The notes beneath the pieces were generated by a model, which searched no databases, was not told the DNA's origin, and worked only from the letters and a program-made list of their open reading frames with translations. This document shows, in pieces, positions 7,845 through 17,220 of a DNA stretch of 64,000 nucleotides. Location of the stretch: contig NC_021658.1 of the NCBI RefSeq assembly GCF_000418325.1, positions 10,430,001 to 10,494,000 on the forward strand, written 5' to 3'. Within the stretch, counting starts at the first letter, position 1. Each line of letters begins with the position of its first letter. Source of the stretch: Sorangium cellulosum So0157-2. GTDB taxonomy: Bacteria > Myxococcota_A > Polyangia > Polyangiales > Polyangiaceae. Position numbers and translations under genes: made by a program.

Positions 7845-10800
7845 CTACTTCAAGCGCGCTCGCGACGCCTGTGCGCGCCGGAGGACGCCATCCTCGTCGG
7901 GAGGAGAGGCGGGGTGGTGCGAGAGGCACATCGGCACCGCGACCTTGACTGGCGCCGCCATGCCGTTGCCAGCCAGGTAAAAGCGGCCCTTGGGCAAGGT
8001 CGCCACGTCGAACTTCGTGCCACCGCGGACGCGGAGCTGCTCCTCCACGGTGGCAATCGCGGCCGAGGAGCTCACCTTTCCATAGAACTGGGTGCTCGCG
8101 TTGGCGATCACGTTGTGATCGATGCTCTTCGGCGCCTGCGTGGCGAACACCACACCGAGCCCGTACTTGCGCCCCTGCGCCACCAGCCGGATCAGGCTCT
8201 CCTTGCACGGCGTCGAGCCCTGCGACGGCACGAAGTCCTTCGCCTCGTCGATCACGAGGAGCCCGCGCAGCGGCCGATCGGGCGGACAAGGATTCTTCTT
8301 CACCCACGTGAACAGCGTCATGGCGAGCTGGTTGACGAACTGGAGCGGCGCATCGAGCCCCGGCAGGCCGACGAGGCTGAGCACGGAGACGCGAGGGCGC
8401 TCGGAGCCGACGCCGAAGAGGACGCCGGGATCGAGCGGCTCGCCCTCCTCGTGGAGGAGCGGGTTCGTCTGCACGGCGGCGCGAAGCGAGTCCGTAAGGG
8501 CGGTCGCGACCTTGCGGGCGGTCGAGATCTTGAGGCTCGCTGCATCGGGCAAGTCGCCCAGCACCTCGAGAAAGGCGAAGAGATCGCCGCCGCCCTCCTG
8601 TACGAAGAAGCGGAGCGCGGCGTGGAGGATCGCGCGAGCCTTCTCATCGGCCTTCTTTCCCGCCATCGCGGCCAGGGTGGAGGCGGTCATCGCGATCGCC
8701 TGGGTGAGGTCGTCGGGGTCTTGCGCGACGGCGGCGAAATCGGGGATCAGGCCGAGGTGCAGCGGATTACCGCTCGATCGCCCGGGCGTCCACACGATCA
8801 CGTCCGTCTGCGCGTGGTAGCGGGCCGCCTTCTCCGCGTCCTCGGCGGTGAACGCATCGGGGCGCTCGGGCCACGGCTCGCCGAGCCGGGTCAGGTCGTT
8901 GGCGCCGTCGACGACGATCGACGGTATCCCCAGCAGCGCTGTTTCCTCGATCAGGCGCCGGAGCAGCACCGTCTTGCCAGATCCAGCGCCGGCGAGCACG
9001 ACCACGTGCTGTTTGAGGTCCTCGGCCGGGATCACCTGCAGCGCGCCCAGCCGCTCGCCGATGACGTGGTGGCCGACAGCGACGACCGGCCGCGCCGCCG
9101 GCGCCGCGGGAGCCACGTGAGCCGCCGGTGAGGACACGGACAAGGTCACCGCAGCTGTCGCGACGACCGTCGTCGTGGCGGTCGTGGGCGACGCGGCGCG
9201 CGGCGGGGACCCGGGCGCGGCGGCCGCCGCGGTGGGCGCCGCGCTCGCAGGCGCGGCGGCGTGCGGAGAGCGCGCGAGCCAGTCGACCACCGGCTTCATG
9301 AGCGCGAGCTGAGAGGCGGGGCGGCGCTCGCGCAGCCACGGCTCGAACGTGTCGCGCTTCACGCGCTTGTCCCCGCGCAACGCGACCAGCGCGGCCAGCA
9401 CGCGCAGATCGCTCTCGTTGGCAGCGGTCAACTCGGCTCCTGCGGCGCGAGCCTTCGCCATCAGCGCGGTCGTCTTCGCGCCGCTCGGCACAGGGGCGTT
9501 GCGCACCAAGACGAGCTTGCGAAACTCGATCTGCCGGTCGATGCCGGACGCCGTCACGGCCGCCGTGAGCCGGGCCTGGAAGGCGATCGCGTTGTCCCGC
9601 GTGAGCGCGCGCAGGCAAAGGTGTCGCTCGCGATCGTGGTGGGCCGTGAAGATCTGGCGCACGCGCGCGTGGAGCGCCGGATAGTTGCGCTGCTCGCCGC
9701 TCTGGGCGTCGATCACGATCTCCACGTCAGGGTCGGGCGTCTGCTCGGCGACCGCGAGCTCGCACCCAGCTCGCAGCAGGTCTCCCAGCTCGTCTTCACC
9801 GTCCGGCTCGATGACCCCCTTCAGGCTCTTGACGGACGTGCGGAGGCGCTCGAGCTCCGCGTCGAGCCAAGCGTGCTCGCGCAAGGTGGCTTCGCTGGGC
9901 GCGGGCGCGATCTTCGTGCTCCGCGGCGGCGCCTCCTCGGCCACAAACGACGTGAGCTCGCTGACTCGCTCGTCATCGAGGCACTTGCGGCGGTGCTGCT
10001 CGCAGCGGCGGAGCAGGTCGCGCGGCGACTTCCCCCCGTCGGAGATGGAGGCGAACGCAGAAGGCGCAAAAGGCCATCGACGATAGGGAGGCGTGAACCC
10101 GACCCGCTTGTAGCCGTCGTCCAGGCGCGCGCTCACGAGATCCTCAGCCATCGCCACGTCGGACAGGTTCACGAGGATTCGCGGGTCCTCATAACGATGC
10201 GTGGTCGACTTCAGCGCTGTGGCCTTCATCTTGTCCCATGTTTCGTAGAGGCACGCCACGACCGTCAGCGTCCGGCGGGTCACGTCTCGGAGCTCCATCA
10301 ACCCGCGCCCTACGCTCTCGATGATGTTGCGCGAGATGATCTGCCGGGCCGTGTGCTCGTCCGGAACGCTGCTCGCATCGGCCAGCAGGTGGTGCTCGGT
10401 GACGATGGCGTCCAGGTGATCGATGGCGATGACCGTCGGGCATCGCAAGCTGGTGAGCCAGGAGAGGCCCTCGACCACCGCGCTCGGCCTCTTCTCGCGG
10501 ATGTTGAAGTCGAACTTCTTCATGTCGCTCTCGTCGACGCCGTGGCCTTGCAGCCAGGCGTATCCGAGGTTCGACAGCTCCATGTCGTCCGAGTTGAGGA
10601 GCACGAGGGCGCGGAGCGTGTCGGCGTGCTTGAGCGTCTGCGCCCGGTGCGCGCGCCCGAGCCCTTGCACCAGCGCGTCCATTTCATTCACGAGCTTCGG
10701 CGGGCGAAGCGTGGCCAGCTCTCGCGTCATGGCCGAACCGTCGCCGCCGCGCACCTGCGCGGCGATGTGCTGGACGATGAGCTGACCTTGCGTCCGGTCC

Positions 10801-11150
10801 GTCGCGCCCGCAGGTCTCTGGAGCGAATCGATGAATCCTAGGAGGACCGTCTCCCAGAAATCGTGGACGTCCGTCATGTGGACCAGGACGAAGCTCGCCG
10901 GCACCTTGAAGATCTCCCGCCGGATCGCGGAGAGCATGTGCGTCTTGCCGATGCCCGCGGGACCGACGAAGACCCAGCCCAACGGCGAGCCCGTCTCCTG
11001 GCTCTCGGCCATCGAACGGACCTTGGCGAGCACCTCGCGCCGCCCCCTCTGGTGCAGCGAAGGGACGTCGTACCGCGGATCCTGCCAGACGCTGTCGAGG
11101 TTCTGCGTGGACTGGAAATCGATCGCTTCGAACGCTTTCAACGCATCCAT
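7845..11150 (-). CDS. Fused AAA ATPase + HerA/FtsK-type DNA translocase
   Basis: A 1101-residue protein with two P-loop modules. The first has Walker A VGPAGIGKTH (about 58-67) and Walker B VIAIDHLDAI (about 238-247), followed by helical regions. An Ala/Pro/Thr-rich linker (about 627-675) precedes a HerA-like module: Walker A AGAGSGKTVLL (about 717-727), Walker B LLVIDEAKDF (about 963-972), the VAQGRKYGLGVVFATQAP segment and a C-terminal LPKGRFYLAG strand. HerA ATPases pump DNA for end resection with Mre11/Rad50 or NurA. The ATG at 11150 is chosen because a GAGGTGA site overlaps the upstream stop (11155), five bases away. The longer frame reaching 11180 would overlap that gene without a ribosome site. 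The fusion of the two ATPases is unusual. Confidence 0.8.
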   Translation of the reverse strand: MDALKAFEAIDFQSTQNLDSVWQDPRYDVPSLHQRGRREVLAKVRSMAESQETGSPLGWVFVGPAGIGKTHMLSAIRREIFKVPASFVLVHMTDVHDFWETVLLGFIDSLQRPAGATDRTQGQLIVQHIAAQVRGGDGSAMTRELATLRPPKLVNEMDALVQGLGRAHRAQTLKHADTLRALVLLNSDDMELSNLGYAWLQGHGVDESDMKKFDFNIREKRPSAVVEGLSWLTSLRCPTVIAIDHLDAIVTEHHLLADASSVPDEHTARQIISRNIIESVGRGLMELRDVTRRTLTVVACLYETWDKMKATALKSTTHRYEDPRILVNLSDVAMAEDLVSARLDDGYKRVGFTPPYRRWPFAPSAFASISDGGKSPRDLLRRCEQHRRKCLDDERVSELTSFVAEEAPPRSTKIAPAPSEATLREHAWLDAELERLRTSVKSLKGVIEPDGEDELGDLLRAGCELAVAEQTPDPDVEIVIDAQSGEQRNYPALHARVRQIFTAHHDRERHLCLRALTRDNAIAFQARLTAAVTASGIDRQIEFRKLVLVRNAPVPSGAKTTALMAKARAAGAELTAANESDLRVLAALVALRGDKRVKRDTFEPWLRERRPASQLALMKPVVDWLARSPHAAAPASAAPTAAAAAPGSPPRAASPTTATTTVVATAAVTLSVSSPAAHVAPAAPAARPVVAVGHHVIGERLGALQVIPAEDLKQHVVVLAGAGSGKTVLLRRLIEETALLGIPSIVVDGANDLTRLGEPWPERPDAFTAEDAEKAARYHAQTDVIVWTPGRSSGNPLHLGLIPDFAAVAQDPDDLTQAIAMTASTLAAMAGKKADEKARAILHAALRFFVQEGGGDLFAFLEVLGDLPDAASLKISTARKVATALTDSLRAAVQTNPLLHEEGEPLDPGVLFGVGSERPRVSVLSLVGLPGLDAPLQFVNQLAMTLFTWVKKNPCPPDRPLRGLLVIDEAKDFVPSQGSTPCKESLIRLVAQGRKYGLGVVFATQAPKSIDHNVIANASTQFYGKVSSSAAIATVEEQLRVRGGTKFDVATLPKGRFYLAGNGMAAPVKVAVPMCLSHHPASPPDEDGVLRRAQASRARLK

Positions 11151-11154
11151 CGGA

Positions 11155-11943
11155 TCACCTCGTGATGCAGAACAGATCACGCCGCTCGCCGGAGACCTGG
11201 AGCGCCGCCGCGTCGTCTTCGGGGCGAATCCGCTGCGGGTCGTCGATGGGATAGAGGACCGCGCCGCCCTGCCGCTGCATCTGGCGAAGCGCCGCGTCGA
11301 CGGCGTCTGCAGGCGCGTCGCCGAGCTGCGCGCGGAGCTGCGCGAGCCGGACGAACTCGTTCAAGACCCCGCCCGTCACCCGCAGGTACGCCGCGCGGAT
11401 CGGCGCCTCGAGGGCCGCGGGCTCGACGGCGCGCAACGCCGGCGCACCGAGCGGCTCGTGCGGTGTCGAGGCGCTCGCCGTCGCCTCCGGCGCGGCGGGC
11501 CGCGGCCGCAGCAGATGATCGAGCGCGAGGCCATGGACCTCCATGTACCTGGCGAGCCTGGCGAGGAGCGCCTCCAGCACTGTCGCCGCGGACGGGGTCC
11601 GCGAGAGCACCGCCGCGAGCCCCTGGCCGTTCGCCCACGCCCAGCCCTCGTCCGTCACGTGGAATTTCGCACCGTACGCTGGGTCGTTCTTCCTGGTGCC
11701 GGGCTCGATCGTGATCAACCGCGCGCCCTCGAGCGCCTTCAACGTGGCCCTGTCGAGCTTCACCTTCTGTTGCGACAGGGGCTTCCCGTCGCCGGTGAGC
11801 AGCAGCGCCCAGAGAGCAAACGCCTGCTTCCCCGTCAGGCCGCCGTTCGCTCGCTCAACGTCGCCTGCCGTCCGCTTCTGCCGCGCGGGTCGCGTTCGTT
11901 TCCTGGTCGCGCGTCTCTTGTGCGCGTTTGCTGTCGTCGTCAT
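11155..11943 (-). CDS. Winged-helix-like protein of unknown function in the SbcCD/HerA operon
   Basis: About 262 residues. It starts MTTTANAHKRRATRKRTR, a basic tail that could bind nucleic acid. It then has a segment with winged-helix character (LTGKQAFALWALLL...LDRATLKALEGARLITIEPG...FHVTDEGWAWAN), a variable middle rich in Ala/Pro, and a C-terminal helical-plus-wing segment ending LFCITR. A farther upstream GTG/ATG would lengthen the protein by 17 residues. The ATG at 11943 gives the basic start and is preferred. It sits directly before the HerA-type gene with its stop 5 bp from the next ATG, so the two are translationally coupled. I do not recognise a named family. A DNA-recognition or adaptor role is inferred from the fold and neighbours. 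Confidence 0.65.
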   Translation of the reverse strand: MTTTANAHKRRATRKRTRPARQKRTAGDVERANGGLTGKQAFALWALLLTGDGKPLSQQKVKLDRATLKALEGARLITIEPGTRKNDPAYGAKFHVTDEGWAWANGQGLAAVLSRTPSAATVLEALLARLARYMEVHGLALDHLLRPRPAAPEATASASTPHEPLGAPALRAVEPAALEAPIRAAYLRVTGGVLNEFVRLAQLRAQLGDAPADAVDAALRQMQRQGGAVLYPIDDPQRIRPEDDAAALQVSGERRDLFCITR

Positions 11944-12182
11944 GGCCCCTCGGAGTTCACGGTCTGCTGCGCCGCGAGCGCTCCTACGGCTCACGGCCGG
12001 GAATTGCCATCGCCCAGCTAGCCGAAAAGCTCAACACCCATCACGATGCCTCGCGGCCAAAGCGCAACGAGCCTGGGCGATGCAAGTCCGCATCGTCTCC
12101 GTCCATACGGTAACGCGACCTGGGTCTCGCCGCCGAAGCACGCTCGTCCATCGACGCGGAGCCCCGTGCGCGCTCGGCAGCC

Positions 12183-15100
12183 TCAAGGAGCACGGCGGGC
12201 CGCCGGCGCCTCGGCCGACGTCTGGCGCGCCTCGCGCAGCTGGTCGAGATCGACGGCATACGACGCCTGAAATCGATCGAAGCGCGGTCCATGGCAGGTG
12301 AGCAGGATGATCTGCAGCTCGCTCGCGGCGTCCCGGAGGATCTGCACCATCGACAGGAAGCGCGCGTCGTCGGTCCACCCCATGGTGTCGTCCAGGATCA
12401 GCGGGAGCGATCGCCCGTCCCTGGCCAGCACGCGGGCGAGGCTCAACCGCACGATCACCGATAGCTGCTCTCGCGTGCCGCCGGAGAGCTCGTCGAACTC
12501 CTCCGCTTCGCCGCGGCGCTTGACCTTGCCGAGCTTGAGCTCCCCTGTCATCTCGATCTCGGTCCCGGGCCTCAGCCGAGCGAGGTACGGCTTCGCCTCC
12601 TCCACGACGGGCGCGAGGAACAGGCATTGCGACTCTTTGTAGGCGTCCTCCACAACCGTGCGAAGAAGGCGGGCGGCGTTCGCCTCCCGCGTCATCCGCG
12701 CGAGCTCCTGCGCGGCGTCCCGTTGCTCGGCCTCTGCATCGCGGAGCGCCTCGAACCGCCCGTCCCCGGACGCCTTCTCGAGCAGCGTCCGGAGCCGCAG
12801 CTCCTCATCGTGCAGGCCGGCGATGCGCCGCTTGTGCGCATCGATGACGCCCCTCGCGCGGGGCACCTCGTCCCGCACGAGCAGCGGGATCGCATCCGCG
12901 AGCTCGGCCGCGGCGCGCTCCGCGCTCGCCCGCGCCTGGGCGTGCTCCCAGCGCGCGATCTCCGCTCGTTGGTAGAGGGCCGCATCGGCCGCGGCCCCCC
13001 GCAGGCCGGCGAGCCTCTCGGCCACGACGCGGCGCCGCGCGGCTCTCTCGTTCCGGACCGCCACCACCTCTCGGAGACGTTGCTCTCGCGCGCGAACCGC
13101 GCTTTCCGCGCGTTCCAGCGCCTCCGCGGCGCGCTCTGCGCGCGCCTGTAGCGGGGGCAGCGCCTCGCGGGCCTCGTCCACGTCCTGCTCGAGCGCGCCG
13201 CGCTCTTTCGCCGCATCGCCTCCGGCGCACGCCGTCGGAGCAGCATCCACCCCTCCGAGCGCTGCGGCGCGCGCTCGCAGCACGTCCAGCCCGTCGGGCG
13301 CTACGCTCGCGAGCCGCTCGCGCAGCTCGGCGATCCGCGCGCTCGTGATGATCCGCGCCTGCAAGCGCGCGCGCGCGGCCCCGACGTCGGTCACCGCCGC
13401 CCGCTCTAGCGCCTCGCGAAGCCGCCGCTCGACCCCGTCGACGTCGAGCTCTCGACCGACCTCGCCGGGGATGATCTCCCACACGATCCCACCCACCGCC
13501 TCGGGGCGCATCGCGCGCTGTACGGCCCATGCGCGCTGGGGGCCCGAGGCGACCGGACCGGCTACCGCGCGTACGCGCGCCTGGCGCCGCGCGACGGCGG
13601 CGTCCGCCGCAGCGAGCGCGCGCTCGAGGGTCACGAGCCGCGCGAGCGCCTCGCCGGTGACCGGGTTCTGCGCCAGCGCGACCTCGATCCGCGCGTGACT
13701 CGCGAAGGCCTCTCTCGCCTCGATGAACGCCTTCTCCGACGAGACGCTTCGCTTGCGTGCCTTCTCGACCTCCGCGCGGAGCGCCTCGATGCCGTCCGGC
13801 GCCGCCTTGGCGAGGCGCTCTTCGGCCTGCTCGCGGACAGCGTCGAGCTGCGTCCAGGCCCGGGCTGCCTGCGCCGCGCCCTCGAGGTCGGCGACCCCGA
13901 GCGCTTCCAGCATCGCGGAGAGATCGCTCTCGCTCCGCTCGAGGGCGGCCCGGGATTTCGCGAGATCCTTGCCGCGCGGCTCGAGCGTAATCTCGGCAAT
14001 GCCGTCGAGGACCACGGTCGTGCGGACGGCCGACGTGAACGTCTCGCACGAGCCGGCCTTCACGCGCCTGGCTTCCTGCGCGCCCGCGAGCCGGACCCGC
14101 AGATCGGCGAGAGCGCGCACTTCCACGCGCGTCGCGATCGCATCGCACGACGCGCGCTGGACTGCGACGCCCCGCTCCCGCGCCCGCAGCGCATCCATCG
14201 CCGCCTCGTCGACGCGGTGCGCGGCGAGGGCGCGCACGCTTTCCTCGCGATCGCGGTCCGCTCGCATCGCCTCGTCGAGCGCGGACTCGATCCGCGCGCG
14301 CTGCGCGCGATCCGCGTTCACCCGGAGCTCGAGCGCGTCGAGCCCCTTCGGCGCGAGCTTCTTCTTCAGCACGCCGAGCGCCTCGTACTCCCGCGCGGCC
14401 TCGGCCCGCGCCGCGCTGCTTGCCCTCGCCGCCGCCACGTCCGCGACGCCGAGCGCACGGAGCGCCTCCTCGAGCGCCGCCCGCTGTTTCTCGGTCTCCG
14501 CGAGCGCCTGTGCGAGCCCGGGGCGGGCCGGCTCTATCTCCAACCGCCCGAGCTCAGGCACGTCGATCGTCGACGCCGCGCCGACCGCGTGAACGCTCTG
14601 ACGCCCGTCCGCGGTCAACGCGACGATGCGCGTCCCCTCGGCATCGAGCCGGGCGCGGACGGCCTTCGCCCTCTCCGTCAGGACCTCGACCTCCTCGAGC
14701 AACCGCTCGTCGAGCGTCTCCGTCTCCAGGCGGCGAGACGCTTCTGCCAGCTCGGCGGCCACCTCCTCGGCCGCGCGCAGGTCGTTGGCGGCGCGGGCCG
14801 CCTCGTCGCGCCGGCGCGACCGGTCGAGGTTCGCCACGGCGGCATCCAGCGCCGCCCGTGCCTGGAGGGCCGCCCCTCTCGCGCTGCTGGCGTCCTCGCG
14901 CGCGCTGGCCGCCTCGCGCTCCGCGCTCTGAATCGTCCGCACGAGCTCGGCCGCGTCCTCGTCGTAGGCGGCGATCGCCGCGTCCAGCTCCGCCGCTTCG
15001 CCCGCCAGCGCAGCGCGGGCCTCCACCTCCCGCTGAGCCGCCTGGCACCTCGCCTCCGTCGTCGCGACGAGCGCGGCAGCGTCGCGCGCGCTCTCCTCGA

Positions 15101-15926
15101 GCGCGCGCACGCGGCGCTCCGCCGCGACGGCGGCCTCGAGCTCTCGCTCGAGCTCCGGGAGCTTCCGCTCGGCGTCGCGCAGCTGCTCGCTGAGCTCCGC
15201 GTGCGTCCGCGCGAGCTCCTCGACCGCGGCCTTCGCCGCCGCGATCGCCTTCACGCGCTCGTCGGCCGCCCTGAGCCTGTCCTGCGCCGCGCGGTACTCG
15301 CCCGTCGGGCCCCTCGCGTTGCTGAACAGCGCGGCGTGCTCGATCACGCGGGTACGCAGCCGCTCGCCGTGCTTGCCGCCTAGCACCTGGCCGACCTGCC
15401 TACCGATGACGTCCGAGAGCGCCCCGCGCACGTGCTCATCGAGGGAACCGCCCGGATCGGCCGACGCGCTCTCGTCTTGCGCGACCCACAAGAGCCCCCA
15501 GAGCCCCATGTGGTTCCGCGAGCGGTCGCGCTTGCCCGGGCGCCGTCCTTCTAGCTGCGAGAGCAGCAGCTCCTCCGCGCTCGCGCCGTGAACCTCCGTG
15601 TTGTCGCGATGGAGGCGCACGTCGACGACCGGCCTCTCGAGGAATCGCTTGTGCACGCTGACGCGCTCGCCGCCGAGCTCCAGCTCGACCCAGATCTCCG
15701 GCGCGTTCCGCGTCCCGCGCGTCCTGAGCGACTGAACGTGCTGGTTCTCGGAGTCGTGCCGCTCGAAGAGCGCCGCTCGCAGCGCCCTGACGAGCGTGGA
15801 TTTACCCGCCTCGTTCCGGCCGCTAATCACGTTGATCCCAGCGGAGAACGGCCCGAGGTCGAACCGTCCGACCAGGTTGCCGACATCCTGCACGCAGAGG
15901 CGGAGGAGCTTGATCCCCTTGTTCAT
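12183..15926 (-). CDS. SbcC/Rad50/YhaN-like coiled-coil ATPase
   Basis: A 1247-residue SMC-like ATPase. The N-terminal half-ATPase has Walker A SGRNEAGKSTLVRAL (about 32-46). Between about 200 and 1080 lie long Glu/Ala/Arg-rich coiled coils. The C-terminal half has the ABC signature ELSGGTREQLS (about 1144-1154), Walker B LPLILDDTMGW (about 1172-1182) and a final LLTCHGPRF segment. I see no CxxC zinc hook at the coiled-coil apex, which fits YhaN-type rather than classical Rad50 proteins. The ATG at 15926 overlaps the TGA of the nuclease gene (ATGA), the normal sbcD-sbcC arrangement, which fixes the start. The longer upstream frame is rejected. It would partner the nuclease at DNA ends. Confidence 0.87.
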   Translation of the reverse strand: MNKGIKLLRLCVQDVGNLVGRFDLGPFSAGINVISGRNEAGKSTLVRALRAALFERHDSENQHVQSLRTRGTRNAPEIWVELELGGERVSVHKRFLERPVVDVRLHRDNTEVHGASAEELLLSQLEGRRPGKRDRSRNHMGLWGLLWVAQDESASADPGGSLDEHVRGALSDVIGRQVGQVLGGKHGERLRTRVIEHAALFSNARGPTGEYRAAQDRLRAADERVKAIAAAKAAVEELARTHAELSEQLRDAERKLPELERELEAAVAAERRVRALEESARDAAALVATTEARCQAAQREVEARAALAGEAAELDAAIAAYDEDAAELVRTIQSAEREAASAREDASSARGAALQARAALDAAVANLDRSRRRDEAARAANDLRAAEEVAAELAEASRRLETETLDERLLEEVEVLTERAKAVRARLDAEGTRIVALTADGRQSVHAVGAASTIDVPELGRLEIEPARPGLAQALAETEKQRAALEEALRALGVADVAAARASSAARAEAAREYEALGVLKKKLAPKGLDALELRVNADRAQRARIESALDEAMRADRDREESVRALAAHRVDEAAMDALRARERGVAVQRASCDAIATRVEVRALADLRVRLAGAQEARRVKAGSCETFTSAVRTTVVLDGIAEITLEPRGKDLAKSRAALERSESDLSAMLEALGVADLEGAAQAARAWTQLDAVREQAEERLAKAAPDGIEALRAEVEKARKRSVSSEKAFIEAREAFASHARIEVALAQNPVTGEALARLVTLERALAAADAAVARRQARVRAVAGPVASGPQRAWAVQRAMRPEAVGGIVWEIIPGEVGRELDVDGVERRLREALERAAVTDVGAARARLQARIITSARIAELRERLASVAPDGLDVLRARAAALGGVDAAPTACAGGDAAKERGALEQDVDEAREALPPLQARAERAAEALERAESAVRAREQRLREVVAVRNERAARRRVVAERLAGLRGAAADAALYQRAEIARWEHAQARASAERAAAELADAIPLLVRDEVPRARGVIDAHKRRIAGLHDEELRLRTLLEKASGDGRFEALRDAEAEQRDAAQELARMTREANAARLLRTVVEDAYKESQCLFLAPVVEEAKPYLARLRPGTEIEMTGELKLGKVKRRGEAEEFDELSGGTREQLSVIVRLSLARVLARDGRSLPLILDDTMGWTDDARFLSMVQILRDAASELQIILLTCHGPRFDRFQASYAVDLDQLREARQTSAEAPAARRAP

Positions 15927-17053
15927 GACGCGGCCCTGTACAGGCGAAGAAGGAGGCGCAACGCCTCGGCGCGCTCGACCTCTGAGGTTCCATCGATCGG
16001 CCCGCGAAGCCGCGCGACCGCCTGACCGAGCCACCCCTCGGCGGGGAGGTTCGCCGCGTCGGCCTCGTCGGCGACGGTCTTCAGCCGTTCATCGCGCACC
16101 CGCAGAAAGCGGAAGCGGTGGCGCGCGGCCTCCATGAGCTCGTCGAGGCGGGCCCGCGTCGACGCATCGATCGCCCCTGTCAGCGTGAGATCGAGCAGCG
16201 TGATCCCCTTGCGCGCGAACCCGTCGAGGTGGCGCTCGAGGCCGACGAGATCGGCGGCGCCGTCGAGGTGGCGCTCGGCGCTCTCCCAGACGAGCCCCGC
16301 CACGGGGCGCGGCGTCACGCGCGGCGCCGCGCCGGGGGCGTCGATCTCCACCACGAGGACGCTGCCCGGTTCCTTCTCGGTGAAGTGCGTGGCCTCCGGC
16401 GTACCCGAGTACCAGGTGCGCTCGTCGATGCGGAGGCGCCCGTGCCAGTCGCCGAGCGCGAGGTAATCGAGACGCGCGCGGGACGCGCGATCTGCAGGGA
16501 TGGCGTTGTGGACGCGCTCGCCGTCGCGCGCCACCCGCTCGAGGAACTCCTTGATGCCGCCGTGGGCGACGCCGATGCGCACGTGATCGCGCGGGCCAAG
16601 CTCCGGCGTGAGGTGCTCGGTGACGTCGCCGAGGGTGTGCCGTTCGAAGAGCGGACAGCCGAGGAGCGCGACGCCCTCGCGGACAATCACCGGCTCTCGC
16701 GAGCCGAGGAGGTGGACATGGCGCGGACACTCCCGGCGCCACAGCTCGCTGCGGTAGAGGGCGTCCGAGCTGAGCGGGTCGTGGTTGCCTGGTAGGAGGT
16801 AGATCGGCGCCGGGATCTCGGCCATCGCCTCGAAGGCGCCGTGCAGCGTCGCCGGGCGCAGGCCGTGGTCCTCGAAGACGTCGCCGGCGACGACGATGAA
16901 CTCGGCCTTGGTCTCGCGGGCGACGTTGCCGATCTCGCGGAGCGTCTCGAAGCGCTGGTTGCGCACGAGGGCGCCAGCATCGCCGGGGATGAAGTCCGCG
17001 CGAAAGCCGAGCTGCCAGTCAGCGGTGTGGATGAAGCGGGTGGATGGACGCAT
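15923..17053 (-). CDS. SbcD/Mre11-like DNA repair exonuclease
   Basis: A 376-residue calcineurin-type phosphoesterase. Metal-binding motifs appear in order: FIHTADWQLG (first Asp; the usual DxH histidine is Gln, as in YhaO-type relatives), VVAGDVFED, LLPGNHDPLS, GVAHGGI and LALGDWHGR. A C-terminal capping region follows. Mre11-family enzymes are Mn-dependent 3'-5' exonucleases and endonucleases that act with an SbcC/Rad50 ATPase. Its stop overlaps the ATPase start (ATGA). The ATG at 17053 gives MRPSTRFIHTADWQ, placing the first motif at the expected distance, and upstream codons are not conserved-looking. It is the first gene of the block, with 167 bp of non-coding DNA upstream for a promoter. 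Confidence 0.87.
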   Translation of the reverse strand: MRPSTRFIHTADWQLGFRADFIPGDAGALVRNQRFETLREIGNVARETKAEFIVVAGDVFEDHGLRPATLHGAFEAMAEIPAPIYLLPGNHDPLSSDALYRSELWRRECPRHVHLLGSREPVIVREGVALLGCPLFERHTLGDVTEHLTPELGPRDHVRIGVAHGGIKEFLERVARDGERVHNAIPADRASRARLDYLALGDWHGRLRIDERTWYSGTPEATHFTEKEPGSVLVVEIDAPGAAPRVTPRPVAGLVWESAERHLDGAADLVGLERHLDGFARKGITLLDLTLTGAIDASTRARLDELMEAARHRFRFLRVRDERLKTVADEADAANLPAEGWLGQAVARLRGPIDGTSEVERAEALRLLLRLYRAAS

Positions 17054-17220
17054 GGCGCACCGACCAGGTCGAGACGAAGCGCGCCGGCCCTCCGGTGAGC
17101 CGGTGCCCACGCCTCGAACGGACCCCCTGGTTTGACCGCGATCCCGCGGTCAGCGCCATCGGCAGAGTTGCGTACCGGGCCTGTGGCGCGGAGGTGCGGG
17201 CGCGCTCTGCGATGGTCCTG

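Noticed and set aside
12008-12082. CATCGCCCAG / CTGGGCGATG inverted repeat between the SbcC-like gene and the wHTH gene
   Set aside because: Exact 10-bp arms but 55 bp apart, no T run and no neighbouring half-sites. Chance in GC-rich DNA is plausible.
13695-15383. Long plus-strand frame (562 codons) antisense to the SbcC-like gene
   Set aside because: It is rich in Arg/Ala/Leu without motifs, follows the antisense of a clear ATPase in a high-GC genome, and has no ribosome site.
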